Shown here piece by piece: positions 18,701 through 26,848 of a stretch of 64,000 nucleotides of DNA. Source of the DNA: Planktothrix rubescens CCAP 1459/22 (GTDB taxonomy: Bacteria > Cyanobacteriota > Cyanobacteriia > Cyanobacteriales > Microcoleaceae); assembly GCA_904830895.1 (NCBI GenBank), contig LR882958.1:2536001-2600000 (forward strand), read 5' to 3'. The translations under genes were made by a program, and so were the position numbers. Every line of letters begins with the position of its first letter. The first letter of the stretch is position 1. The notes below the pieces were generated by a model. It was given only the letters and a program-made list of their open reading frames with translations. It made no database searches and was not told the origin of the DNA.

Positions 18701-19393
18701 GCCATTAAAATCGAACTACCCGAACCCCTACCTAATATTCCTAATAACTTAGATTTAGCTGCTCTGCAAAGGGATTTGCGATCGCTCCAAAAACGAATGG
18801 AAGCCTTAGAACCCGTGAATATGTTAGCCCTAGAAGAATTTGAACGTACCCAAACCCGCTTAGAAGAATTAACCCAAAAACTAACAACCTTAGAAGGAGA
18901 AAGAACCGAATTATTACTCAGAATTGAGAACTTTACCACCCTCCGCCGTCGCGCTTTTCAAGAAGCCTTTGATGCTGTTAATGAGAACTTTCAAATCATT
19001 TTTGCTCAACTTTCCGAAGGCGATGGTTACTTAGAAATTGATAACCAAGAAGATCCCTTTACCAGTGGTTTAAACTTAATTGCTCACCCCAAAGGAAAAC
19101 CCGTCCAACGGTTAACATCTATGTCCGGGGGTGAAAAATCCTTAACCGCTTTAAGCTTTATTTTCGCCCTACAAAAATATCGTCCCTCACCCTTCTATGC
19201 CTTCGATGAAGTCGATATGTTTTTAGATGGTTCCAACGTCGAAAGATTAGCTAGAATGATTAAAAGTCAAACCGAACAAGCCCAATTTATTGTGGTTAGT
19301 TTGCGTCGTCCCATGATGGAAGCGTCCCAACGCACCATCGGCGTCACCCAAGCCAGAGGAGCTTACACCCAAGTCCTCGGAATTAAACTCTAA
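15746..19393 (+). CDS. smc: chromosome segregation protein SMC
   Basis: The 1215-residue protein has a complete SMC layout. The N-terminal ATPase half has Walker A GPNGSGKS (residues 32-39). Long coiled coils follow from about 240 to 520, then a hinge (about 540-680; SGISGICGLVCQLG, LETSAGARLGNIVVEND) and a second coil to about 1060. The C-terminal half has the signature MSGGEKSL and Walker B PFYAFDEVDMFLDG. SMC works with ScpA and ScpB to compact and separate chromosomes. An insert rich in Glu and Thr (about residues 90-125) lies in the N-terminal head and is a cyanobacterial variation. It is transcribed alone; its ATG follows a T-rich leader without a strong ribosome site. Confidence 0.96.
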   Translation: MVHIKRVELTNFKSFGGTTAVPLLPGFTVVSGPNGSGKSNILDALLFALGLSSSKGMRAERLPDLVNNAQSRKGTVETLVKVTFDLSDYEGEPLGSDSEETDNSLSPEIETETETSVETLQATSLQIPNFEPPLEWTVARKLRVTKQGTYTSTYYINGEACTQTELHEQLNKLRIYPEGYNVVLQGDVTGIITMKPRERREIIDELAGVASFDRKITLAKEKLDAVKDREERSRIVEQELIAQRDRLDKDRAKAEKYQQLREEFQQKSQWETVLNYQTLQQQQGRLREQIEADDRTLTELGEQRQHQDQQIQTTSVQLEQLNALVKAMGEEELIALQSSLATQEAQQSQLQTRSAELETAIQQTITQIHQTEQELRQQYQTLDGLAIEKDQETLNLDQRKRERDTLQATVERGREATSEVAQQAESWMVQQTELHRQIEALQKTLDPHRTEQARLRERVEQLQRQLSEQQQSITTLSQELSEKTITLQTATTQRDATAQRVTTLTQQVTEVETELQVQQETQTRLLQEQRERQRKLDKSEAQHQAQQEATGSYATKIIAQSGISGICGLVCQLGQVEPQYQLALETSAGARLGNIVVENDSVAAAAIEFLKRQQAGRATFLPLNKIKGNPSNLPNLATMRNVSGLIDLAVNLIEYEPRYQDIFAYVFGNTLVFNNLSNARKVLGQYRIVTLEGELLETTGAMTGGSVASRSSLHFGTDQGSAEARNIAALKERLEEIERILERCNRSILEASQTVKERALELNEVRQTLRDHQQQVSLLESEIRTLNNQQEQLRSQLEKNTQEFNTAQIRLKNLEAEIPNLETKLQQDRELLAQLEDTHSHSEWQQLQGVLRTQETELQQKENAMRTVQQRLTEIENQQTRLQEKNQAGNQKLEATRQEQKFLTQKLETVKNQLTEIQINIQQIRSNVSKVEAKLGEEKRQRDQVETNLGELRLAKQQLDWQIEKLQETQQGRREQLNIKLEQIAAIKIELPEPLPNIPNNLDLAALQRDLRSLQKRMEALEPVNMLALEEFERTQTRLEELTQKLTTLEGERTELLLRIENFTTLRRRAFQEAFDAVNENFQIIFAQLSEGDGYLEIDNQEDPFTSGLNLIAHPKGKPVQRLTSMSGGEKSLTALSFIFALQKYRPSPFYAFDEVDMFLDGSNVERLARMIKSQTEQAQFIVVSLRRPMMEASQRTIGVTQARGAYTQVLGIKL

Positions 19394-19601
19394 AAACCTC
19401 GATAAATCTTTAATATGCCTTAATTATCCTGCTCTCTTTCTTAGTGCCTTAGTGTCTTTGTGTTTCGGTGAAAAACCTGATAACACTAAAAACTGCAATT
19501 TTCCTGTTTAGTAATTTTTTTAGATAAAGTTGACATTTTCGTGTAGAATATCGTCATGCTACTAGGATTCAATACGGAATTGTTAGCATTTTATATCGGT
19601 T

Positions 19602-20996
19602 ATGTTTAAGCAAGCCAGCACAATTCAAGAAAATGGAACCCTGGTTGTTCCTGCTATTAGTCACTATGTTTGTCAAACATTAGTGAACGTCCAACATCCG
19701 CACTGGATTAATCCCCGTTATCGCCATATTCCTTGGCAACAATCTGAACATCAATCCTCACTGATTCGTCAACTTAATCACGGGTTAAGTCAAGTACGAA
19801 ATCGAGAGGCACTTTTAATAAAAATCAACGCTTATTTAGGCCGTTTATTTAGTGTTGAATTCTTACGTTCTCCTGAATATAAAGTTTTAATTGCCAAACT
19901 CGAACAACTGACAGACCCCAATGTTGCCGCCCTATTTGCTCATTATCCTTTAGTTGATAATTCTTCTTCTCACTTATTATTAAATGGCAGAAATCCCAAG
20001 GAAAGCGGAATTAGTATTTTATTATTAGATGTCGAAAATCTGACTTTAGACATAGAAACAGAGAAATTTTTAGAGACTATTTGCTTATATCCCGTGCAAA
20101 TTAAAGTTGCTTTTGCTAACTGGCGCAGCATGGGAAAAAAGGATTTAGAATATCATCAACGCAGTTATCAACTTATTCATGTTCCCCCAGGAAAAGATAG
20201 TGCAGATTTAAAAATGTCAACGGTGGGGTCATCTATTTTTGTGCATTATCCTACGGCAAAAGAGGTTTTAGTTTGTTCCTCTGACCGGGGCTTAACCCAT
20301 TTATGCAATGCCCTGCAAACCCATGGTTTAACCGTTTATCAAGTTACTAAAAATAAAACTAATCTTACCGTGCTGAATACCCGCACCAGTCAGGTGAATA
20401 CCTATTCTTTAAAAACCGCTCCTCAAATTCCTACTTTAGATCAATTTATTATCCAATTACAAGAGATTATCAAACTAGAACAGAAACGCTCTCACAGTCA
20501 ATGGATTAAACTCAATCGAGTTGATAGTTTATATAAAGATGCCTACAATTTAACCATTAGTCAAGTAGTTTCTGCCCATTTTTCAGATTATCAAGCTAGA
20601 GATATATTTATCAAAAATCCCCATATTTTTGTCGTCCATAAACCTGCGGAAAAATCTCCTAGCTATGTTACTCTATTTGAGATTCAATCTTCTGTTACCG
20701 AACCTGGGGCTTTATTAAATACGGAATTATCTCAAAAAATTCTGATTGAATCTTTAGAAGATTTAGAAACCGCCTTAGTTAAAATCATCAAAGAACTAAC
20801 TTTAAATTCATCGGAGGATAATGTTTCTATGTCTATTCTGGGAACCCAATTTCATCAAAAGTATGGAATTTCTATTACTAAAATTATTAAAAAATTAAAA
20901 TTAGGGGGTAATTTTCAAAAGCTATTAAATGTCAGCCCCGCCTTTAATTTAGAAAAAACGGATAAAGATTGGAGAGTTAAGTTAAATTCCCCGTAG
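19602..20996 (+). CDS. NYN (PIN-like nuclease) domain protein with possible C-terminal OST-HTH domain
   Basis: The 464-residue protein contains an NYN/PIN-type domain at about residues 135-255. SILLLDVENLTLD has the first acidic residue (Asp143) and Asn146, GKDSADLKM provides a further acidic pair, and LVCSSDRGLTHLCNAL supplies a later Asp. These are the metal positions of the limkain-type NYN fold. The C-terminal 55 residues (FHQKYGISITKIIKKLKL through the DWRVKL end) resemble a winged OST-HTH/LOTUS RNA-binding unit. An RNA-processing or RNA-silencing role is therefore inferred. It stands alone between smc and a repeat-rich spacer. The N-terminal 130 residues are not recognised. Confidence 0.7.
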   Translation: MFKQASTIQENGTLVVPAISHYVCQTLVNVQHPHWINPRYRHIPWQQSEHQSSLIRQLNHGLSQVRNREALLIKINAYLGRLFSVEFLRSPEYKVLIAKLEQLTDPNVAALFAHYPLVDNSSSHLLLNGRNPKESGISILLLDVENLTLDIETEKFLETICLYPVQIKVAFANWRSMGKKDLEYHQRSYQLIHVPPGKDSADLKMSTVGSSIFVHYPTAKEVLVCSSDRGLTHLCNALQTHGLTVYQVTKNKTNLTVLNTRTSQVNTYSLKTAPQIPTLDQFIIQLQEIIKLEQKRSHSQWIKLNRVDSLYKDAYNLTISQVVSAHFSDYQARDIFIKNPHIFVVHKPAEKSPSYVTLFEIQSSVTEPGALLNTELSQKILIESLEDLETALVKIIKELTLNSSEDNVSMSILGTQFHQKYGISITKIIKKLKLGGNFQKLLNVSPAFNLEKTDKDWRVKLNSP

Positions 20997-21104
20997 AGAC
21001 GTGCCACGGCACGTCTGTGCAAAGACTCGAACTTTTACAAAGGCTTAAAATTTGTTGCTCCCGTAGAGAGAGTAGATAGACGCGCCGTGGCTCGTCTCTA
21101 CGGG
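20991..21104. repeat. pair of palindromic GTAGAGACG-type repeats
   Basis: Two imperfect palindromes follow the NYN gene. One centres on AGACGTGCC/GGCACGTCT (20997-21016); the other runs from CCGTAGAGAG (21061) to CTCTACGGG (21104). A perfect relative of the second lies at 35223-35250. They probably serve as transcription stops here but belong to a dispersed intergenic family. Confidence 0.65.
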
Positions 21105-21158
21105 GGAACGATAATTTGTTATACTAAGAAAGATGATTGTTAAGAAATGTAAAGTAAA

Positions 21159-21866
21159 ATGAACAATAAAGTTGCTGTGATTGTGGGCGCCACCGGAGGA
21201 ATTGGGTCGGCCGTAGCCAGAAAATTGGCCCAAATGGGAACAAAACTGGTCTTAGTCGCCAGAAATAGCAGTCAATTGCAAGCCTTGGCGACGGAGTTAG
21301 CCCCAACGGAACTGTTAATTGTCCCAACGGATATTACTGACCCCCAACAAGTCGAGAGTTTAATGCAAAAAACAGTTGATTATTTCGGTCAAATTGATAT
21401 TTTAGTAAATGCGGCGGGGGCGGGAATTTTAAAACAGTGGAATAAAATAGAACCGACTGATTTAGATGCTATGTTGGATCTAAATTTAAAAGGATCGGTC
21501 TATACCTGTCAAGCTGCTGCTAATATTATGAAGCAACAAAAATCAGGACATATCTGTAATGTTGTCGGAATTTTAGGGAAACATTCCATGGCAATGTCTA
21601 GTGCCTATTGTGCTTCTAAATTTGGTTTAGTCGGTTTTAGTAAATGTTTTGCGGATGAAGTCAGACGCTATGGAATTAAAGTCACCCTATTTTATTTTGG
21701 TGGTGTCGATACCTCTTTTTGGGATAATGTCAGTTTAAAAGTTGACCGCTCAAAAATGTTGAGTGCAGAAACTGCTGCTAATTCTATTATGTTTGCCTTA
21801 GCCGCCGAACCTCAAGCGGTGCCGATGGAAATTAATATTCAACCGGAAAGCCATTTATTCTTTTAA
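21159..21866 (+). CDS. short-chain dehydrogenase/reductase (SDR)
   Basis: The 235-residue protein has the classical SDR cofactor motif GATGGIG (residues 10-16), the NAAG motif (LVNAAGAGI, around 84-87) and the catalytic YxxxK as Tyr150-Lys154 in YCASKFG. The residue 13 before Tyr150, usually the catalytic Ser, is Gly137, which is unusual and may mean altered activity or a shifted serine (Ser143 or Ser147). Substrate unknown. It precedes hppD on the same strand by 35 bases, so a link with tyrosine/quinone metabolism is possible but unproven. Confidence 0.85.
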   Translation: MNNKVAVIVGATGGIGSAVARKLAQMGTKLVLVARNSSQLQALATELAPTELLIVPTDITDPQQVESLMQKTVDYFGQIDILVNAAGAGILKQWNKIEPTDLDAMLDLNLKGSVYTCQAAANIMKQQKSGHICNVVGILGKHSMAMSSAYCASKFGLVGFSKCFADEVRRYGIKVTLFYFGGVDTSFWDNVSLKVDRSKMLSAETAANSIMFALAAEPQAVPMEINIQPESHLFF

Positions 21867-21901
21867 ACTTAATTATATTGTTGCTTATTGAACGGAGAAT
21901 T

Positions 21902-22990
21902 ATGGAGTTTGATCATATCCATTTCTATGTTCAAGATGCCAAACGAACACGGGACTGGTTTATTCACAATCTAGGATTTCAAGGAATTGGCAATCGCAAC
22001 CTTGGTCATACCCAAACAGAAATTGTTTATCATGGTTCAGTCTATTTCCTATTATCTTCGCCTTTAACTATTGAGAGTCCTATCACCGAATTTTTGCAAT
22101 TACATCCGTCGGGAGTTGCAGACATTGCCTTTCAAGTTAAAGATTTAGAATTGAGACTTGAACAGCTTGTTAAACAAGGAGTTAGGGTGATTTCTCCCTT
22201 GAAATCTCAGGACTATTTAGGAGGACAATTAAAATGGTTAACCCTAGAAGGATGGCAGGGTTTACGTCATACTTTAGTTGAACAAATAGGAACAATACCC
22301 GGTAAAGCTATTCCTGGTTTTCTCGATATTATTCCTATCTCTTACCCCGATATACTTACCATCGATCATGTTGTTTTAAATGTACAATCAGGTAATTTAA
22401 AAACAGCAATTTCTTGGTATCAAAATCATTTGGAATTTCAACCCAAACAAAGTTTTGATATTCAAACAGAACGCTCTGGATTACAAAGTCAAGTTATGGT
22501 TCATTCCCAAGGTAAAGTGCAGTTTCCCATCAATGAACCCGCATCTAAAAATTCTCAGATTCAAGAATTTTTGGACATCAATCGAGGATCGGGGATTCAA
22601 CATATTGCCCTAAGAACCTCTAATTTAGTCCAAACAGTTAATTGTTTAAAACAAAGAGGATTATCTTTTTTAACAGTTCCAGATGAATATTATCTGCAAT
22701 TACAAAAACGGTGGATTAATCAACCCTTATTTGTGAATTGGGAAGAATTAAAAGCCCACCAAATCCTAGCAGATTGGGAAGCATTAAACTCGGAAGCGAT
22801 GCTATTACAAATTTTTAGCCAACCTATTTTTGAAAAACCGACATTTTTCTTGGAATTTATTGAACGAAAGTTTTGTACTATCGAAGGTAAAATTAGACAG
22901 GCTAAAGGGTTTGGAGAAGGTAATTTTAGAGCCTTATTCGAAGCTATAGAGCAGGAACAAATTAAACGCACCAATCAAAATAATTCCTAA
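21902..22990 (+). CDS. hppD: 4-hydroxyphenylpyruvate dioxygenase
   Basis: I start at the ATG at 21902, which has CGGAG six bases upstream; an upstream in-frame ATG at 21878 lacks this. The 362-residue protein has two vicinal-oxygen-chelate halves. Iron ligands are His156 (TIDHVVLNV), His234 (GIQHIALRT) and Glu318 (FFLEFIERK). It converts 4-hydroxyphenylpyruvate to homogentisate, the precursor of tocopherol. The end FGEGNFRALFEAIE is the characteristic C-terminal lid of the family. It probably shares a transcript with the SDR gene. Confidence 0.92.
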   Translation: MEFDHIHFYVQDAKRTRDWFIHNLGFQGIGNRNLGHTQTEIVYHGSVYFLLSSPLTIESPITEFLQLHPSGVADIAFQVKDLELRLEQLVKQGVRVISPLKSQDYLGGQLKWLTLEGWQGLRHTLVEQIGTIPGKAIPGFLDIIPISYPDILTIDHVVLNVQSGNLKTAISWYQNHLEFQPKQSFDIQTERSGLQSQVMVHSQGKVQFPINEPASKNSQIQEFLDINRGSGIQHIALRTSNLVQTVNCLKQRGLSFLTVPDEYYLQLQKRWINQPLFVNWEELKAHQILADWEALNSEAMLLQIFSQPIFEKPTFFLEFIERKFCTIEGKIRQAKGFGEGNFRALFEAIEQEQIKRTNQNNS

Positions 22991-23101
22991 TTTTATAATT
23001 AATTCTGATCACCCAGAAATCCCCTTGAAAATAAAAATGGACTGGTAATTCCGGTGTTATCTTTCTTTAAAGAACATTAAGGATAATTTCACCGGATAAA
23101 A

Positions 23102-23206
23102 ACCTTGACTCCCTATGTTAGAAATAAAAAGAGTAAAATAGTGGTAGTCAAGGAGGAAAATCCCATCCCCAAATCAACAGGTCATGAACTGATTAGCCTC
23201 CACTAT
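23102..23206 (+). promoter_or_regulatory. structured leader before the CHAP-domain gene
   Basis: Within the 248-base spacer two nested inverted pairs are visible: CCTTGACT with AGTCAAGG (about 23103-23154) and ATAGTGG (23138-23144) with CCACTAT (23200-23206). The two stems overlap and are mutually exclusive in part, as in regulatory leaders. I could not match it to a riboswitch class; a cis-regulatory RNA is a guess. Confidence 0.3.
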
Positions 23207-23238
23207 CCCGAATCAATTTGAAATTTTGGAGAATTATT

Positions 23239-23835
23239 ATGACAACTGTAGGTAATTTAATTAATATTGCTGCGGGTGAAGTTGGATATACTGAACATCC
23301 ATCGGGTAGTAATGGTAACAAGTACGGTGAATGGTACGGCATGAATTACGTTCCTTGGTGTGCAATTTTTATCTCCTACTGTTTCGATAAAGTCAGTTTA
23401 CCCCTGCCCATTAGAAGCTCCAAGGGGTTCGCCTACTGTCCCGATGGAGTGTCCTGGTTTAGACAACGGGGTCAATGGTTTCAAGATCCAAAAGCCGGGG
23501 ATGTGGTCTTTTTCTGTTGGCGGGGGGATGGAATTGCCGATCATGTTGGGATCGTAGAATCGGTTAAATCCGATGGCAGTATTATTAGTATTGAAGGAAA
23601 TACCGGAGTGGGTAATGATGCCAATGGCGGTGAAGTTATGCGCCGAACCCGAACTCGGGGAATCATTTTAGGCTTCGGACGTCCCCCCTATACTAATTCT
23701 GTCCCGATTCAGGCCCAAGCCTCCCGTCCCGCGACCCCAGCCCCCACCCCACCCCAACGTGAAGTGGTTAAAGTCCCACCCAATTACCATAAAAATTTAG
23801 TTGATCAATTAATTGGGAAAAAAAATAAGTCCTGA
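23239..23835 (+). CDS. CHAP-domain peptidoglycan amidase/peptidase
   Basis: The ATG at 23239 follows GGAG at good spacing and gives 198 residues; a start seven codons earlier is less likely. A CHAP domain spans about residues 15-150: catalytic Cys41 in YVPWCAIFIS, His102 in ADHVGIVESV and a polar Glu119 in SIEGN. It probably cleaves the peptide part of peptidoglycan. No signal peptide is apparent, so export may need another route or it acts in the cytoplasm of lysing cells. A proline-rich tail (TPAPTPPQREVVKVPPN) links to a short basic end. It is preceded by a structured leader. Confidence 0.85.
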   Translation: MTTVGNLINIAAGEVGYTEHPSGSNGNKYGEWYGMNYVPWCAIFISYCFDKVSLPLPIRSSKGFAYCPDGVSWFRQRGQWFQDPKAGDVVFFCWRGDGIADHVGIVESVKSDGSIISIEGNTGVGNDANGGEVMRRTRTRGIILGFGRPPYTNSVPIQAQASRPATPAPTPPQREVVKVPPNYHKNLVDQLIGKKNKS

Positions 23836-23977
23836 TTTTAATTCCCCCCTTTCCAATGGGGTTAGGGGGGATCATCTGTAGCATCTATAATGAGATTTCA
23901 TCTAACAACTTCTTTGTGTCTTTGTATCTTTGTGGTTAAATTAGACTTAACCCTTGTAAACCTAGCCACAGGAACCG

Positions 23978-25114
23978 CTATAAAACACTTTCAGGCGCAA
24001 TAAACATCGCATCTCCAAAGGAATAAAAGCGATATTGTTGTCCAAACTCATTAGCAGGTTCTTCTAAGACCTGTTGATATAAATTTAACAACCTTTTTCG
24101 TCCAATTAAGGCTGAAACCAACATCAATAAACTGGATTTAGGTAAGTGAAAATTGGTAATTAATCCATTAATAATCTGCCATTGATACCCAGGATAGATA
24201 AAAATATCAGTTTTCCCGCAATAGCCTGTAAACGTTGATTCTTGGGGGGTTTCTGTGGCGTTAGCAAGGGCGACCGCAGCCCCTTCTAATGCCCGTGCAG
24301 AAGTTGTACCAACGGCAATAACTCTCCCCCCGGATGCCTTGGTTTTTGCGATTTTTTCAAAGGTTTCCGCCGGAACTTCAATCCATTCTCCGTGCATTTG
24401 ATGGTCGATAATATTATCTACTTCAACGGGTCGAAAAGTTCCAACTCCAACGTGCAAAGTTAAAAAAACTTGATCAATTCCTTTTAATTGTAAACGCTGA
24501 AATAATTCTTCAGTGAAATGTAACCCCGCAGTCGGTGCGGCGACGGCCCCGGAACGTTCTGCATAAATCGTTTGATATTGTTCCGGTAAGGCTTCGGTTT
24601 CCGTCAAATATGGAGGAAAAGGAATATTACCAAAGGCTTCTAAAAACGGAATTAAAGACTTCCCAGGTGGGATTTCAAATTTTAATAACCTTCCCCCAGT
24701 TTCTTCATCGGTTTCTAATACCGTCGCCTGCAATCTTTCGCAATTAAAATTATTTTTTGAGGTAGGATTCAGTTCAAACTCAATTACAGAACCCGGTTTA
24801 AATTTTTTACCCGGTTTAACTAAAGCTAACCAGCAATGATGCTGTTTTTCTTCTAGTAGTAATACCTCCACCTCTGCCCCACTACTTTTATGTCCATACA
24901 GACGAGCCGGAAGTACACGGGTATTATTAAGTACCAGTAAATCCCCAGGTCTGAGAAATTCGGGTAAATCTTTAAATAGACAATGACGATGGGAGTCGGG
25001 AGAATCTACAACCAGTAAACGGGAGTTATCCCTTGGTACAACAGGATTTTGAGCGATCCTTTCTTCTGGTAGTTCATAGTTATAGCTTTCTAACTGATAA
25101 TCTAACTGATCCAT
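23978..25114 (-). CDS. queA: S-adenosylmethionine:tRNA ribosyltransferase-isomerase
   Basis: The 378-residue protein is QueA. Hallmarks are YELPEERIAQNPVVPRDNSR, GDLLVLNNTRVLPARLYGHK, PTAGLHFTEEL, LTLHVGVGTFRPV and the C-terminal LITNFHLPKSSLLMLVSAL. It adds and rearranges the ribosyl part of SAM on 7-aminomethyl-7-deazaguanine at the tRNA wobble base to make epoxyqueuosine. It is transcribed alone, convergent to the CHAP gene. No unusual features. Confidence 0.96.
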   Translation of the reverse strand: MDQLDYQLESYNYELPEERIAQNPVVPRDNSRLLVVDSPDSHRHCLFKDLPEFLRPGDLLVLNNTRVLPARLYGHKSSGAEVEVLLLEEKQHHCWLALVKPGKKFKPGSVIEFELNPTSKNNFNCERLQATVLETDEETGGRLLKFEIPPGKSLIPFLEAFGNIPFPPYLTETEALPEQYQTIYAERSGAVAAPTAGLHFTEELFQRLQLKGIDQVFLTLHVGVGTFRPVEVDNIIDHQMHGEWIEVPAETFEKIAKTKASGGRVIAVGTTSARALEGAAVALANATETPQESTFTGYCGKTDIFIYPGYQWQIINGLITNFHLPKSSLLMLVSALIGRKRLLNLYQQVLEEPANEFGQQYRFYSFGDAMFIAPESVL

Positions 25115-25504
25115 TTTTCTTAATTATCTTTTAACCTAATTTTTTTTATACATTATCCCATAATAGAGTAACTCAATATTTGCAGATCCCCGTGGTGATA
25201 TTAATGGGTTTCACTTTGATCCAAGTTAATTCCCTAATTTGGGGTTGGGTAGAATCCCCCATAAAAAATCGGGTGCTTTTCCCCTATCGTATCGTCCCTA
25301 ATCTTGTCAGTATAATGGGTATAGGGTTATGTTGCCTACAGATCTGGCGTTTATTAGAGTCCCATCATTCTTGGCTCCGTTTCAACTTCAGACCTGAACG
25401 GTTACAGTACAAGCAAAAATACCGCTCCTATTGCTTTTTGTTGCAGAGTTCCAGACTGGAGTTCAGCAACAAATAAAGCGGAACAATCATGCAGGAGATC
25501 ACCG

Positions 25505-25894
25505 ATGGAATACCTTTACTACCTTGCCAACACCAGTCTTACCCTGAGAGTCATAGACTTTTTATGCTCGAATCATTCTTTCCCAGTTCAGTTTATTACG
25601 GTGATTCACCAAATTGATGGCTGGATTGTTAAAGTTAAAATGTGTCAATATCTTACCCCACAGGAACACGGAGACTTTAGAGCTTTTATGCAGGAATTGG
25701 GTATTCCTTATGAACCCGATATGCGGATTTTAATGGCCCTTTGGGGTTTGGAAACCGGACAATCTCCCCTGAGTGTCATGCGTCGTTACCAAGTGGCGGT
25801 TGTTTCCCATGGTATTCCTAACCGCGAGGATGTTGAATCTTTCCGAACTCAATTTGTTAGGGGTTTAGGGTACTGTCCCGAAGCTCTAGCTTAA
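25505..25894 (+). CDS. conserved-looking hypothetical protein (129 residues)
   Basis: The protein starts MEYLYYLANTSLTLRVIDFL and has no signal peptide or motif I recognise. The C-terminal half (GIPYEPDMRILMALWGLETG, SVMRRYQVAVVSHGIP) is compact and charged and looks truly coding. It starts after a weak GGAGATCACCG. It lies between queA (divergent) and yraN (convergent, 9 bases apart). I assign no function. Confidence 0.65.
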   Translation: MEYLYYLANTSLTLRVIDFLCSNHSFPVQFITVIHQIDGWIVKVKMCQYLTPQEHGDFRAFMQELGIPYEPDMRILMALWGLETGQSPLSVMRRYQVAVVSHGIPNREDVESFRTQFVRGLGYCPEALA

Positions 25895-25903
25895 TTTCCT
25901 CGA

Positions 25904-26371
25904 TTATTCGCTAAATGCTGATTCAATATAGTCTTGTAGAATCAGTTGGTAGCCGTTTATCAATACAGACTGACCGATATTTATGGGAGGGGAAAAGCTG
26001 GAAACTTCCTCTGCTATCGGGTTTCGATTGGGGTAGGGAACACAACTGACTAAAGCCACATCAAACCGACATGGGTATTCTAGGAATTGGGGGCGATCGC
26101 TTAAAAATAATTCAGCCGATTGAATAATTTTAGCTTGCTTCTTGGGAGTAATAGCTAAAAGTCCCCCCAGATCCCAATTCCGTTGACTACGAGTTTTCAC
26201 TTCAATAAAACTTAAAGTCTTAATTCCCGATTCTCCGGTTTCAACGGCAATTAAATCAATTTCTCCATATCGACAATGCCATTGATGATTCAAAATCTCC
26301 CAGCCTTGTGTTTCTAACCAATGGCTAACTAATTTTTCCCCTAAAGAACCAATTACTTTTGATTTAGACAT
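25904..26371 (-). CDS. YraN/UPF0102 family endonuclease-like protein
   Basis: The 155-residue protein fits the UPF0102 family. It has the start GSLGEKLVSHWLETQGWEIL, the acidic core YGEIDLIAVETG and FIEVKTRSQRNWDLGG (the E-x-K nuclease motif), and ISPKKQ-like ITPKKQAKIIQSAELFLSD. The fold is restriction-endonuclease-like and the activity is uncertain. An insert near residue 120 (PYPNRNPIAEEVSSFSPP) extends it relative to the usual 120-130 residues. It overlaps nothing and sits upstream of the pentapeptide gene region. Confidence 0.88.
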   Translation of the reverse strand: MSKSKVIGSLGEKLVSHWLETQGWEILNHQWHCRYGEIDLIAVETGESGIKTLSFIEVKTRSQRNWDLGGLLAITPKKQAKIIQSAELFLSDRPQFLEYPCRFDVALVSCVPYPNRNPIAEEVSSFSPPINIGQSVLINGYQLILQDYIESAFSE

Positions 26372-26485
26372 CGGATCTAGGATTAGAAATACAATAATTG
26401 GTAAGTACGAATTTTATCTTAAAACATTGATTGATCTCGGCAAAAATATGAAGGGGTCAGTTTATTTGGGGCTAAACTCCAAGAC

Positions 26486-26791
26486 GTGAATCTTGAAGGT
26501 GCAGATCTGAGAAATTCTACCTTGGACATGGCTCGTTTTAGGCGCACCAACTTAACCAACGCGATTCTCGAAGGAGCCTATGCCTATAATGCCGAATTTG
26601 AAGGGGCAATTATCGAAGGGGCTGATTTCACCGATGTGATGTTACGCAAAGATTCCCTAAAAACCCTCTGCAAAGTGGCAACGGGAACTAACCCCGTCAC
26701 CGGACGCAACACCCGGGATACCCTCTATAAATTGATTGACTGTAAAAAAACGGCTATATTACCACAAGTGTTCTCAAAAAACAATTATTGA
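26486..26791 (+). CDS. pentapeptide-repeat protein, possibly missing its original start
   Basis: From the GTG at 26486 the product is 101 residues: pentapeptides (LEGADLRNSTLDMARF, NLTNAILEGAY, AEFEGAIIEGADFTD) and then the C-terminal motif TLCKVATGTNPVTGRNTRDTL seen in cyanobacterial lumenal pentapeptide proteins. The same frame is open to 26435 and still encodes repeats (YEGVSLFGAKLQDV) but contains no ATG, so the original start appears lost or is an unusual codon. Family members often have an N-terminal signal peptide, which is absent here. It could be a decayed gene. Its stop codon overlaps the Fur-box match at 26789. Confidence 0.6.
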   Translation: MNLEGADLRNSTLDMARFRRTNLTNAILEGAYAYNAEFEGAIIEGADFTDVMLRKDSLKTLCKVATGTNPVTGRNTRDTLYKLIDCKKTAILPQVFSKNNY

Positions 26792-26803
26792 GAATTATTA
26801 GCA
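26789..26803. promoter_or_regulatory. Fur-box match upstream of futA
   Basis: TGAGAATTATTAGCA matches the 7-1-7 inverted Fur site TGATAATNATTATCA at 12 of 14 fixed positions. It lies 45 bases before the futA ATG, where repression by iron-loaded Fur would be expected, and overlaps the stop codon of the pentapeptide gene. Confidence 0.6.
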
Positions 26804-26848
26804 TTAAGTGTATATTGTCTTCTTGATAAACTATTGCATTAAAGTCAG

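Noticed and set aside
25180-25476. 98-residue frame with TTG start, hydrophobic N-terminus
   Set aside because: It lacks an ATG or ribosome site and shows no recognisable domain; probably chance frame between queA and the 129-residue gene.
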